Shown here: positions 1 to 6,618 of the stretch, piece after piece | Numbering within the stretch: position 1 is the first letter of the stretch | Layout: each line of letters opens with the position of its first letter | DNA from: Armatimonadota bacterium | GTDB taxonomy: Bacteria > Armatimonadota > Fimbriimonadia > Fimbriimonadales > ATM1 | DNA: 12,295 bases | Direction of reading: 5' to 3' | NCBI GenBank assembly: GCA_003695835.1 | Contig: RFHN01000206.1 | Coordinates: 1 to 12,295, forward strand | Translations under genes and position numbers: made by a program | Notes under the pieces: generated by a model | The model's input: the letters and a program-made list of their open reading frames with translations, nothing else | What the model was told of the DNA's origin: nothing | Database searches by the model: none

Positions 1-464
1 GGAATGAAGACGAACAGCGGTGGGACGCTTCGCATCACCCGTTTACGGGGCCCAAAGAGGAGGACCTCGAGTTCCTGGAGTCGGACCCAGGACGCGTGCG
101 CGCGGATTGCTACGATATCGTTTGCAACGGCGTCGAGTGGGCGAGCGGCTCGATCCGTATCCATCGCGCCGACATCCAGCAACGCGTGTTCTCTCTTCTT
201 GGCGTGGATGAAGAGACCCAGCGGAGTCGGTTCGGCCACATGTTGGATGCGTTTACGTTCGGGGCGCCCCCGCATGGCGGCATCGCGCCGGGGATTGACC
301 GTCTCGTGATGCTGCTGCTCGGCGAGGAGAACATCCGCGAGGTGATTGCGTTCCCGAAGGTGGGAGGTGGGTACGACCCGATGATGGACACGCCAAACAC
401 GATCTCGCCGGAGCAGTGGGAGGAGATCGGTTTGCGCCTGGCGGACCCGCCCGCGGAAGATTAG
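1..464 (+). CDS. aspS: Aspartyl-tRNA synthetase, C-terminal part (5' end outside window)
   Basis: Class II aminoacyl-tRNA synthetase that charges tRNA-Asp (or both tRNA-Asp and tRNA-Asn in the non-discriminating form) in the cytoplasm. Codons are in phase from base 3; 153 residues and a TAG stop are visible out of roughly 590 expected. Seen directly: HHPFTGP near the start, CYDIVCNGVEW followed by GSIRIH, and the class II motif 3 block GAPPHGGIAPGIDRLVMLLLG with its ATP-binding arginine, then VIAFPK. This order is typical of the bacterial AspRS catalytic core after the GAD insertion. The GGGS usual before IRIH reads ASGS, a tolerated variant. The gene has no intergenic space at its end: its TAG overlaps the stop codon of panC on the other strand. 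Discriminating and non-discriminating types cannot be told apart from this fragment. Confidence 0.95.
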   Translation, partial: NEDEQRWDASHHPFTGPKEEDLEFLESDPGRVRADCYDIVCNGVEWASGSIRIHRADIQQRVFSLLGVDEETQRSRFGHMLDAFTFGAPPHGGIAPGIDRLVMLLLGEENIREVIAFPKVGGGYDPMMDTPNTISPEQWEEIGLRLADPPAED

Positions 465-1315
465 TCTACGGAGACGTTGTCAATCAGGCGAACGCCCTCG
501 ATGGTAGCGGCTCCGATCGCGCGCAGGCCGGGGCCAGGCGCCGATGCCGGTTCGAGAGTTTCGCCATCCACGACGGCGATGTAATCAACGCTTTCGAAGC
601 CTGCGGCGAAGAGGCGTTCCTTGGCTCTTTCGCATTCTTTCTGAAAGTCTTCGCCCCGCGCGGCGGCGTCGGCAACGGCGAGAAGGGCGCGGTACAGCTC
701 GACGGCTCTGGCTCGAGCTTCCTTGGACAGCCGCGTGTTTCGAGAGGACATCGCAAGGCCGTCCGGCTCCCTCACGGTCGGGCAGAGCTTCAACCAGACG
801 GGCAGATTCAGGTCGCGAACCATTTCGGCGATTACGCGACACTGCTGCCAGTCCTTTTCGCCGAAGTACGCGACGTCTGGGAAGAAGATGTGAAACAGCT
901 TCAGAACGACCGTGGCGACGCCAACGAAGTGTCCCGGGCGATGCTCTCCCTCCCACTTCCTGGCCACGCGCGGCGGCATGACTCGGGTTCCACCCTCATC
1001 CGGTGGATACATCTCTCGGGCGGTGGGCAGGAAAAGCAGATCGCACCCGGCCTCCCGGGCGAGCGCGGCGTCTCGTTCCTCGTCGCGCGGGTAGGCCTCG
1101 AGATCCTTGGGATCGTTGAACTGAGTCGGGTTGACGAAAAGGCTAACGGCCACCAACCCTTCGGGCTCGGAGACTTTGTCTTCGGCGGCGGTTCGAATCA
1201 GACTGAGGTGCCCTTCGTGGAAGTAGCCCATTGTGGGAACCAAGAAGACCGGCGACGCGCCACCGATGGCATCGCGGACCTCATCTATCGTTCGAACGAT
1301 CTCCACGGCGGGCAT
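461..1315 (-). CDS. panC: Pantothenate synthetase (pantoate--beta-alanine ligase)
   Basis: Cytoplasmic enzyme that joins pantoate and beta-alanine using ATP to give pantothenate, the precursor of coenzyme A. It has 284 residues, the usual length. Visible motifs: PTMGYFHEGH at about 27-36, holding the HxGH nucleotide-binding signature (His33, His36); FVNPTQF at 60-66; HRPGHFVGVATVV at about 125-137; GEKDWQQ at 152-158; and the KMSKS-like block REPDGLAMSSRN at 182-193. PTMGYF replaces the more usual PTMGAL. ATG at 1315 is chosen because it gives the normal N-terminus. Only a weak GGA lies before it, and no -10 box was found close by. It is divergent from the protease gene and convergent with aspS (four-base overlap 461-464). 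panB and panD are not in the window. Confidence 0.97.
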   Translation of the reverse strand: MPAVEIVRTIDEVRDAIGGASPVFLVPTMGYFHEGHLSLIRTAAEDKVSEPEGLVAVSLFVNPTQFNDPKDLEAYPRDEERDAALAREAGCDLLFLPTAREMYPPDEGGTRVMPPRVARKWEGEHRPGHFVGVATVVLKLFHIFFPDVAYFGEKDWQQCRVIAEMVRDLNLPVWLKLCPTVREPDGLAMSSRNTRLSKEARARAVELYRALLAVADAAARGEDFQKECERAKERLFAAGFESVDYIAVVDGETLEPASAPGPGLRAIGAATIEGVRLIDNVSVD

Positions 1316-1356
1316 TGTTCCACGCAGGGCATCGGGCGTGCAACTCGGCGCGCTCT

Positions 1357-1370
1357 GCCCTCAAAAGGGC
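1357..1370. other. Small stem-loop in the panC/protease divergent region
   Basis: GCCC, a six-base TCAAAA loop and GGGC form a short perfect hairpin. The region 1316-1426 is the only non-coding space between panC and the divergent protease gene, so the hairpin sits upstream of both. It is not placed to end either gene and has no following T-run. It may be an operator-like site or chance; a four-bp stem is weak evidence. Confidence 0.25.
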
Positions 1371-1413
1371 GAGTTTTGCGAACGATTTCCGCCTTTTGCC
1401 GCGTCATCGCGGT

Positions 1414-1419
1414 TAACAT
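1414..1419 (+). promoter_or_regulatory. Putative leaderless -10 box (TAACAT) of the protease gene
   Basis: TAACAT fits TANNNT and ends seven bases before ATG 1427. Transcription would begin at or very near that ATG. The box overlaps the alternative ATG at 1418, so a transcript from it could not use that codon. No convincing -35 or Shine-Dalgarno is seen. Confidence 0.45.
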
Positions 1420-1426
1420 GAATGCG

Positions 1427-3259
1427 ATGCAGGCTGTGAAGGTACGTTGGTTGATCGGTTTCACCTGTCTGGTTGCGCTTTTCTGGGCGGCTGCCGGTAC
1501 CGCGTTCGCCCAGGCTTTGGGAGGCGCAGACCAGGTGCGCGGTCAGTTCATGACCCTGGTCGCGTGCACACCGGAGACGGGCTTTTGGGAGGAGTACGAC
1601 ACGCTGCTTCTGGAGGATAACCGCGAGATTCGGCTCGACTTCCTCCCGTGGGCGAGAAAGCCGTCGCTCGGGTCTACGGTGACGGTCGCGGGACGATGGA
1701 AGACGCGAGACCGGTTTGAAGTGTCTTGGGTCGTGAGTGAGGATCCTCGAATGGCCGGCGGAAACCCGACGACGGGCGAGCAGCGAGTCTGCGTTCTTCT
1801 GGTGAACTTCCAGGACGATACCACGCAGAACGCGACGGTGGAGGGAGTCCGCCAGCGCATGTTCGATCCGAACAACTCGGCTGACAAGTGGTGGCGCGAA
1901 GCTTCGTTCGGAAAGATGTGGATCACGGGCGACGTGTACGGTTGGTACACCCTGCCCATCAACCGGGGCTGTGACCCGAGCGAGTGGCGCCGGCTCGCAA
2001 TCCAGATGGCAGATCCGGACGTCTACTTCCCTCAATACAATCGCCTCTTCATCCTGGTGCCGACGGGCGGCGGATGCAGCTGGGGCGGACTGGGAACGCT
2101 CGGCATGCAGACCTTCCAAACCGACGACGGCCCGTGGACGACCAGCACCTCGTGGTGTCGCTCGGAGTACTACAACACGAATACGAACACCGCCATCATG
2201 ATCACGACGCACGAAGGCGGGCACAACCTCGGGCAACACCACGCTTCCTCGATTGCGTTCAATGGGGAGGCGTTGGGCCAATTCGACAACAACGGCGCTG
2301 ACGGCACGACGAGCGAATACGGGGACCGGCTCGATACTCTTGGGAACTGGAACCTGGGGTGCTACAACGGCCGACACAAGATCACGTTGAACTGGTGGGA
2401 CCCGGAACACGTCGTGGACGTGCGCCGCGCCGGCACGTACAGCCTGTCGCCGTACTTGCTCAATAGCCCGGAACCGAAGGTGCTTGCTCTCTTCCGCGGC
2501 CATGCGCCCAACACGAACCGCGACGAGTACCTGTACCTCGAGTGGCGCCAACCGATCGGATACGACCAAGGCATCAACTGGCGGAACGGCGCGAACTACA
2601 ACGGCGTGCTCGGGCACTTTCATTGGAACAACGGAAGCACGAAGACCTATCTGATTGACTTTTCCTACCAGGACAACGACTTCCTCGATGCCGTCCTGCG
2701 GACCGGCCAGACCTGGCTGGACAACTACACGGGCCTTGGGGTGAGGGTCGTGGGAGTCGAGAACGGTCGCATGGTCGTCGAGGTCAGTTTCAGCGATACC
2801 GGGAACCTTACGGAGCCGATCGGCTTTCAGGTTACGGGCGGCGTGAGAACCAGCGGTGGGCTGTCGGACCTGATCAGCAGTGACAACCGGTACGTGGTCA
2901 TCGAGGCTCGCCGTCCTACGGAAGCGGCTCGGCCGTTTGCGGAGATGACCGTGGATACGCTTTCGCCGTTCCGGAATCCCCCGCGCCTCGACCTGATCGT
3001 GGAAGCTGCCGCGACGGCTCCCGCGATCCAAGTGATCGAGATGTGGAACTACGATACGGAGCGCTGGGAAGAGGTGTCGCGACGAGTGGCGACGCCCTCT
3101 GATTCCACCGTCCAGGTGAGCGTCACCTCGAACACGGCTCGATTCATTCAGCCGGGGACCCGGCTCGTCCGGGCGCGCGTCGGTTGGTACGACAATCAGA
3201 TTCCCTTGGCGTTCTGGCAGGCGCGCGTGGACCGCGTTGTTTGGAACGTGTATTTCTAA
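1427..3259 (+). CDS. Secreted zinc metalloprotease, gametolysin (M11)-like
   Basis: Predicted exported peptidase of 610 residues. A signal peptide is clear: Lys5 and Arg7, a hydrophobic stretch at about 8-22 and AFAQA near 26-30 as cleavage site. The zinc site HEGGHNLGQHH (262-272) matches HExxHxxGxxH, with His262, His266 and His272 as ligands and Glu263 as base. EYLYLEWRQPIGYD at about 367-380 resembles the same region of M11-type enzymes. Where related enzymes carry a Met-turn after YGDxxD, this protein reads YGDRLDTLGN, with Leu305 instead of Met. From about 466 to 610 there is a separate beta-rich C-terminal domain (SGGLSDLISSDNRYVVIEARRP onward split by turns, ending WQARVDRVVWNVYF), of a kind I recall from other exported Armatimonadota proteins. 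ATG 1418 is an alternative start; 1427 is preferred because of the -10 box seven bases before it. The true substrate is unknown. Confidence 0.85.
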   Translation: MQAVKVRWLIGFTCLVALFWAAAGTAFAQALGGADQVRGQFMTLVACTPETGFWEEYDTLLLEDNREIRLDFLPWARKPSLGSTVTVAGRWKTRDRFEVSWVVSEDPRMAGGNPTTGEQRVCVLLVNFQDDTTQNATVEGVRQRMFDPNNSADKWWREASFGKMWITGDVYGWYTLPINRGCDPSEWRRLAIQMADPDVYFPQYNRLFILVPTGGGCSWGGLGTLGMQTFQTDDGPWTTSTSWCRSEYYNTNTNTAIMITTHEGGHNLGQHHASSIAFNGEALGQFDNNGADGTTSEYGDRLDTLGNWNLGCYNGRHKITLNWWDPEHVVDVRRAGTYSLSPYLLNSPEPKVLALFRGHAPNTNRDEYLYLEWRQPIGYDQGINWRNGANYNGVLGHFHWNNGSTKTYLIDFSYQDNDFLDAVLRTGQTWLDNYTGLGVRVVGVENGRMVVEVSFSDTGNLTEPIGFQVTGGVRTSGGLSDLISSDNRYVVIEARRPTEAARPFAEMTVDTLSPFRNPPRLDLIVEAAATAPAIQVIEMWNYDTERWEEVSRRVATPSDSTVQVSVTSNTARFIQPGTRLVRARVGWYDNQIPLAFWQARVDRVVWNVYF

Positions 3260-3263
3260 GTCA

Positions 3264-3330
3264 GGGGGCTGGAGGCAGTCTTCGCTCGATCCTCGATTGA
3301 GGGTAGGATAACGGCATGCCTCCAGCCTCT
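3264..3330 (+). repeat. Inverted repeat around the promoter and start codon of the thioredoxin-like gene
   Basis: Arms GGCTGGAGGCA (3267-3277) and TGCCTCCAGCC (3317-3327) are perfectly complementary over 11 bp and extend to 14 with two G-U pairs (3264-3277 with 3317-3330). The right arm takes up the TG of the start codon at 3316. A smaller hairpin, CTCGAT with ATTGAG (3285-3290 and 3296-3301, one G-U pair), sits between the arms. No T-run follows, so this does not look like an ordinary terminator. In a read-through RNA it would hide the start of the downstream gene. Confidence 0.6.
3304..3309 (+). promoter_or_regulatory. Putative leaderless -10 box (TAGGAT) of the thioredoxin-like gene
   Basis: TAGGAT fits TANNNT and ends six bases before ATG 3316. 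No Shine-Dalgarno lies between them. It is located inside the loop of the inverted repeat 3264-3330, so an RNA starting here would lack the left arm and could not form the long hairpin. Confidence 0.45.
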
Positions 3331-3900
3331 TCTACGATGCTGCCGTTGGGGACGAAAGCGCCGGACTTCGACCTGCCCGATCCGCGAGGTGGGCGGTACC
3401 GACGAGAGGACTTCGAGGGCAAGCCGCTTCTCGTGATGTTCCTCTGCAACCACTGCCCGTTTGTGATTCACGTGAAGGACGAGCTTCGTCGGATCGCCGA
3501 GGAATACGCCCCTCGGGGGGTTGCGATCGTGGGCATCTGTTCGAACGACGCGGAGAATTATCCAGCGGACGCGCCGGAAGAGATGGCGAAGAAGGCTGAA
3601 GAGTGGCGCTGGACCTTCCCGTATCTGCACGATGCCGACCAATCGGTGGCGCGGGCCTACCGAGCTGCGTGTACGCCCGACTTCTTCCTGTTCGACAAGG
3701 AACACAGGCTGGTGTATCGGGGCCAGCTGGACGATAGCCGACCCAACAACGGCCTTCCGGTCACGGGCGCCGACCTTCGAAAAGCGCTTGACGCGGTGTT
3801 GCTCGATGAGAGTCCGCCGGTTGACCAAAAGCCGAGCCTGGGATGCAGCATCAAGTGGAAGGAAGGGTGCGCGCCGGATTACGCGTCAGCGTCGTCGTAG
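3316..3900 (+). CDS. Thioredoxin-fold, peroxiredoxin-like redox protein (CNHCPF family)
   Basis: A 194-residue protein of the AhpC/TSA-thioredoxin superfamily, in the subgroup marked by CNHCPFV. Seen: GTKAPDFDLPDPRGG at 12-26 (the usual peroxiredoxin opening), LLVMFLCNHCPFV at 38-50 with Cys44 and Cys47 in the active-site loop, ACTPDFFLFD at 118-127 with the cis-Pro after Thr, YRGQLDDSRP at 134-143, and a C-terminal GCSIKWK (176-182) with a further conserved Cys177. Members of this group are thought to be thiol oxidoreductases or peroxidases, but the physiological substrate is not settled. There is no signal peptide, so it should be cytoplasmic. Start ATG 3316 follows a -10 box; ATG 3337 is an in-frame alternative that also leaves a full domain. 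The 3' end overlaps the next gene by 58 bases. Confidence 0.92.
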   Translation: MPPASSTMLPLGTKAPDFDLPDPRGGRYRREDFEGKPLLVMFLCNHCPFVIHVKDELRRIAEEYAPRGVAIVGICSNDAENYPADAPEEMAKKAEEWRWTFPYLHDADQSVARAYRAACTPDFFLFDKEHRLVYRGQLDDSRPNNGLPVTGADLRKALDAVLLDESPPVDQKPSLGCSIKWKEGCAPDYASASS

Positions 3901-4613
3901 CGAGCGGACTGCTGGCTGGCTGCGCTCTCGGGCAGGCCATCTTCCCGCGACCTTCGGATTACCCGCACTTTCGAGGCGCGCTTGCCGTCCCGGGAAGCTT
4001 CTTCTCTCTTGATTGGGAGGGGAACCCTTCTTCGGGCGGAGCCTTGACCCTCAGCACTCCCGTTGGAATCGTTCTTGCGCCGAGGGAGTTCCTCTTTGGC
4101 GTCGCCTCGTTGAGCAAGGATCGCAACTTCCGCATGATTACCGGCGAGCATGGCGACAACGACGTCAACGGCGATGCGTGGGGTCTTGTTGGTCTTGAGT
4201 ACAAGGGCGTCCGTTTTTCGATCGGCGGCCGATGGCTCAGCGCTGTGGGCGAGAACGTCGGAACCGTGCACGTTCAAGTTCTGGATCGAGACGATTGGAA
4301 GGCGTCCGTGGGCACGTTGGATGTCGGGGGGAGCGGGGCTGCCTTCGGCAACGAGGACACGCGGACGCTGTATGCAGTTGTCACGACAAGATTCGGGCCG
4401 GCGTATCTTTCAGCGGGCTGGGGAACTCTGCGATACAAGCGCGGATTCGGCGCCATATCTTGGGAGGCGCTGACAGGCGCCACGCTCTTCGTGGAGCACG
4501 ACGGCTTTGGATTCAACTATGGGATTGGGATTGAAATGGACGGCCATTGGCACTTGCTCATCGGGATGCTGCGCGATCGCAACGCAGTGATCGGGACGGC
4601 TTTCCGGTTGTAG
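3843..4613 (+). CDS. Exported protein of unknown function, possible lipoprotein or outer-membrane barrel
   Basis: I do not recognise this 256-residue protein with confidence. The N-terminus is an export signal: basic residues up to Arg14, hydrophobic VSVVVASGLLAGC at 15-27, and a perfect lipobox LAGC at 24-27, so lipidation at Cys27 is plausible; ALGQA just after could instead be a signal peptidase I site. The rest is rich in Gly and aromatic residues with short alternating strands (for example 180-240), as in beta-barrels. The second half vaguely recalls YjbH-like exopolysaccharide-associated proteins, a weak impression only. A GTG at 3867, directly after GGAAGGAAGG, would give a shorter and more typical signal peptide and may be the true start. 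The ATG at 3843 lies 58 bases inside the preceding gene, while the following glycosyltransferase starts four bases after the stop, which suggests co-transcription and translational coupling. Confidence 0.7.
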   Translation: MQHQVEGRVRAGLRVSVVVASGLLAGCALGQAIFPRPSDYPHFRGALAVPGSFFSLDWEGNPSSGGALTLSTPVGIVLAPREFLFGVASLSKDRNFRMITGEHGDNDVNGDAWGLVGLEYKGVRFSIGGRWLSAVGENVGTVHVQVLDRDDWKASVGTLDVGGSGAAFGNEDTRTLYAVVTTRFGPAYLSAGWGTLRYKRGFGAISWEALTGATLFVEHDGFGFNYGIGIEMDGHWHLLIGMLRDRNAVIGTAFRL

Positions 4614-4617
4614 AGCC

Positions 4618-5655
4618 GTGAGAGTTCTTCACGTCATTGGCGCGTTTCATCACGGCGGCGTGGAGCGGTTCGTCCTCGACTTCGTGGCTGCAGCGAAGGG
4701 TCAAGGCGTGGAATCTCGCGTTCTGGCGGTACTCGACCGCTCGCCCGGCCCACTCCGGGAGGCGTTCGAACAAGAGGGGGCGGAGACATTCGTTTGTCAC
4801 CTGCGCCAGCGTTCGGACGCAGAAAAGGCGTTGCGCATGGCGGCTTCCGGCGTAGATGTGGTTCACAGCCATCTGGGCGTTCTATCCGGCGAGCCGTTCC
4901 GATGGATCCGCCGTTCCGGCCATCGAGCCAAGCTGATTGCGCACGAGCACACGCTGGTGCGGTTTCCGTTTCGCTACCGCGCCTATGAGCTGTTGGCGCA
5001 TCGTTGGACCCTGCGGTACGCGGATGCGCTGGCTGCCGTCTCCGAAGCGACAGGCCGGCGCCTCGCTGGGCGTTCTGGTCGCGAATGGGCACTGATACCC
5101 CCCGGGATCCCGATGCAGGCTTGGCAGGCTACGGGTGGGCGCCCCGAACCCGGGCCTCCGTGGAGACTCTTGATGGCGGCTCGGTTCGACCCGGTCAAGA
5201 ACCACCTCTTCGCCTTGGATGTCGCCCAAATGTTGGTTCGGCGTGGTTTCGACTTCCGGCTGGACCTACTGGGGGACGGACCGCTTCGACCTCGAGTCGA
5301 GGGGGAGATCGAGCAAAGAGGGCTTGGCGGGCATGTCTCGGTGCACGGCGCGGTGGAGAACGTCGCGGAGTGGATGCGTTCGGCGCACCTGCTTCTGCTG
5401 CCGTCCCAGTCCGAGGGTGCTCCCCGAGTGCTCATCGAGGCGGCTGCGTTGGGGTTGCCATTCCTCGTGTCGGACCAAGTGGACGTAAGCGGGATGTTCC
5501 AGGACGCGACTCAAAAACCGTTGTCCGTCGAAGAGTGGGTGGACGCCATCCAAGCGACCCAGGCGTGTCGGCCGGCTACGCCCCTCTTGGACCTTTCCAT
5601 CGAGCGAGCCATCCGAGATTCATTGCGACTCTATGGGCTCGATCGTACGTCGTAG
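4618..5655 (+). CDS. GT4-family glycosyltransferase
   Basis: A 345-residue GT-B retaining transferase that moves a sugar from a nucleotide donor, most likely onto a lipid-linked glycan at the inner face of the cytoplasmic membrane. Seen: MRVLHVIGAFHHGGVERFV at the N-terminus, with the glycine-rich acceptor-domain loop typical of GT4; VVHSHLG at 81-87; AARFDPVKNH at 187-196 at the start of the donor domain; LLGDGPLRP at 218-225; and the EX7E motif from Glu266 to Glu274 in SEGAPRVLIEAAALG. The length is slightly short for GT4 but both domains are present. The start is GTG 4618, four bases after the previous stop, without a good Shine-Dalgarno, which fits coupled translation. The last 36 bases overlap the end of the epimerase gene on the other strand. 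Donor and acceptor sugars cannot be told from sequence. Confidence 0.92.
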   Translation: MRVLHVIGAFHHGGVERFVLDFVAAAKGQGVESRVLAVLDRSPGPLREAFEQEGAETFVCHLRQRSDAEKALRMAASGVDVVHSHLGVLSGEPFRWIRRSGHRAKLIAHEHTLVRFPFRYRAYELLAHRWTLRYADALAAVSEATGRRLAGRSGREWALIPPGIPMQAWQATGGRPEPGPPWRLLMAARFDPVKNHLFALDVAQMLVRRGFDFRLDLLGDGPLRPRVEGEIEQRGLGGHVSVHGAVENVAEWMRSAHLLLLPSQSEGAPRVLIEAAALGLPFLVSDQVDVSGMFQDATQKPLSVEEWVDAIQATQACRPATPLLDLSIERAIRDSLRLYGLDRTS

Positions 5656-6555
5656 GCCCTCCTCCAGCGTGAACTGAGGGCTGTAGCCCAGTCGTTCTTG
5701 GGCTTTCCGAATGTCGGCCGACGAATGTTTGATGTCTCCCGGCCGCGGCGGGAGATACCGTACTTCGGGTTCCTGCCCGAAGACGGCGGCGAGCGTCCGT
5801 ATCAGATCATTCAAAGAAATGGATCGTCCACAAGCGATGTTGAAAGCCTTGCCGTCGAGCCGCTCGCTCTCCATGGCCTTGAGGTTGGCTTGCACGATGT
5901 CTGCGACGAATGTGAAGTCGCGCGTCTGCTCCCCGTCTCCGTAGACCGTCAAAGGCTTACCCTCCCTCATCTGGGAGAGGAAGATCGGGATGACGGCCGC
6001 GTAGGGCGAGTCGTGCCGCTGACGGGGCCCAAAGACGTTGAAGTAGCGGAGCGAAGCGGTTTGCATGCCATAGCATCGCGCATAGGCGGAGACGTATTCC
6101 TCGCCTGCGAGTTTCCCGACGCCGTAGGGGGAGATGGGTTCCGGTGCGAGGTCTTCTCTCTTCGGCGAAGCGGGAGACTCCCCGTAGACTGCGCTCGAGG
6201 AAGAGTAGATGAATCGCTTCACCCCTGCGCGGCGAGCGCGTTCCAGCAGCAAGAGCGTGCCGGTCGCGTTCGTTGTGATGCTTTGCACGGGTCGCTCCAT
6301 GGACTCGGGGACGCTGACTTGGGCGGCCAAGTGGAAGACGGCTTCGCAATCCCGAAGGGCTTCTTCGACGGAGGATTCGTCCAGAATAGAGGCTTCGATG
6401 AATCGCGCGGATTCGGGCACGTTCGACCGCTGGCCGGTGGAGAGGTTATCGAGGACGGTAACCTCGACCTCCCGCTCTAGAAGGGCTTCGGCTAAGTGGG
6501 AACCGATGAAGCCTGCGCCTCCAGTAACGAGGGCGCGGGCGGGGCGGAACGCCAT
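5620..6555 (-). CDS. NAD-dependent sugar-nucleotide epimerase/dehydratase (UDP-sugar 4-epimerase-like)
   Basis: Extended short-chain dehydrogenase of 311 residues acting on nucleotide sugars in the cytoplasm. Seen: the NAD-binding motif TGGAGFIGSH at 11-20 (GxxGxxG), FHLAAQVSVP at 74-83, the serine-rich YSSSSAVYG at 117-125, the catalytic pair in PYGVGK (Tyr144, Lys148), RYFNVFGPRQ at 170-179, YGDGEQTRDFTFVADIV at 205-221, and RPGDIKHSSADIRKA at 271-285. The last block is typical of UDP-Glc/UDP-GlcNAc 4-epimerases of the GalE/WbpP type, but the exact substrate is uncertain. The start is ATG 6555; an upstream in-frame extension exists only as antisense to the neighbouring export gene and is not used. 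A -10 box lies seven bases before this ATG. It probably supplies a UDP-hexose or UDP-uronic acid to the neighbouring glycosyltransferases. Confidence 0.93.
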   Translation of the reverse strand: MAFRPARALVTGGAGFIGSHLAEALLEREVEVTVLDNLSTGQRSNVPESARFIEASILDESSVEEALRDCEAVFHLAAQVSVPESMERPVQSITTNATGTLLLLERARRAGVKRFIYSSSSAVYGESPASPKREDLAPEPISPYGVGKLAGEEYVSAYARCYGMQTASLRYFNVFGPRQRHDSPYAAVIPIFLSQMREGKPLTVYGDGEQTRDFTFVADIVQANLKAMESERLDGKAFNIACGRSISLNDLIRTLAAVFGQEPEVRYLPPRPGDIKHSSADIRKAQERLGYSPQFTLEEGLRRTIEPIESQ

Positions 6556-6562
6556 GGCGGCG

Positions 6563-6568
6563 AGATTA
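6563..6568 (-). promoter_or_regulatory. Putative leaderless -10 box (TAATCT) of the epimerase gene
   Basis: Read on the - strand, TAATCT is followed by the seven bases CGCCGCC and then ATG 6555. It is a good -10 hexamer (four of six bases match TATAAT), and no Shine-Dalgarno fits in the short leader. The 63-base gap to the divergent export gene must hold both promoters. Confidence 0.5.
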
Positions 6569-6603
6569 CCTGAAGCGGTTTTCGCCGTTCGAGTGTCTGG
6601 AAT

Positions 6604-6611
6604 GGAGAGAG
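6604..6611 (+). promoter_or_regulatory. Shine-Dalgarno of the polysaccharide export gene
   Basis: GGAGAGAG ends seven bases before ATG 6619. This purine-rich site supports the chosen start. It contrasts with the neighbouring genes that appear leaderless, so this mRNA probably has a real 5' leader. Confidence 0.55.
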
Positions 6612-6618
6612 TAGAAAA

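Noticed and set aside
416..1417. In-frame extension of the protease frame giving a 947-residue protein
   Set aside because: The first 334 residues are the antisense strand of panC. The signal peptide begins only at about 1418-1427, so the long form is an artefact of GC-rich frames.
1361..3031. 556-codon open frame on the - strand opposite the protease
   Set aside because: It is rich in Arg, Val and His, with no recognisable domain, and is fully antisense to a protein with clear catalytic motifs.
4637..5672. Overlapping open frames within the first GT4 gene, both strands
   Set aside because: Low-complexity Arg/Gly/Pro/Ser-rich translations in alternative frames of a gene with full GT4 motifs.
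5698..6480. 260-codon open frame on the + strand across the epimerase gene
   Set aside because: It is antisense to a complete SDR enzyme and has no domain or ribosome binding site.
6573..6585. Small GCG-GTTTT-CGC stem-loop between the epimerase and export genes
   Set aside because: The stem is only three to four bp, with no T-run, in a region that must hold two promoters; indistinguishable from chance.
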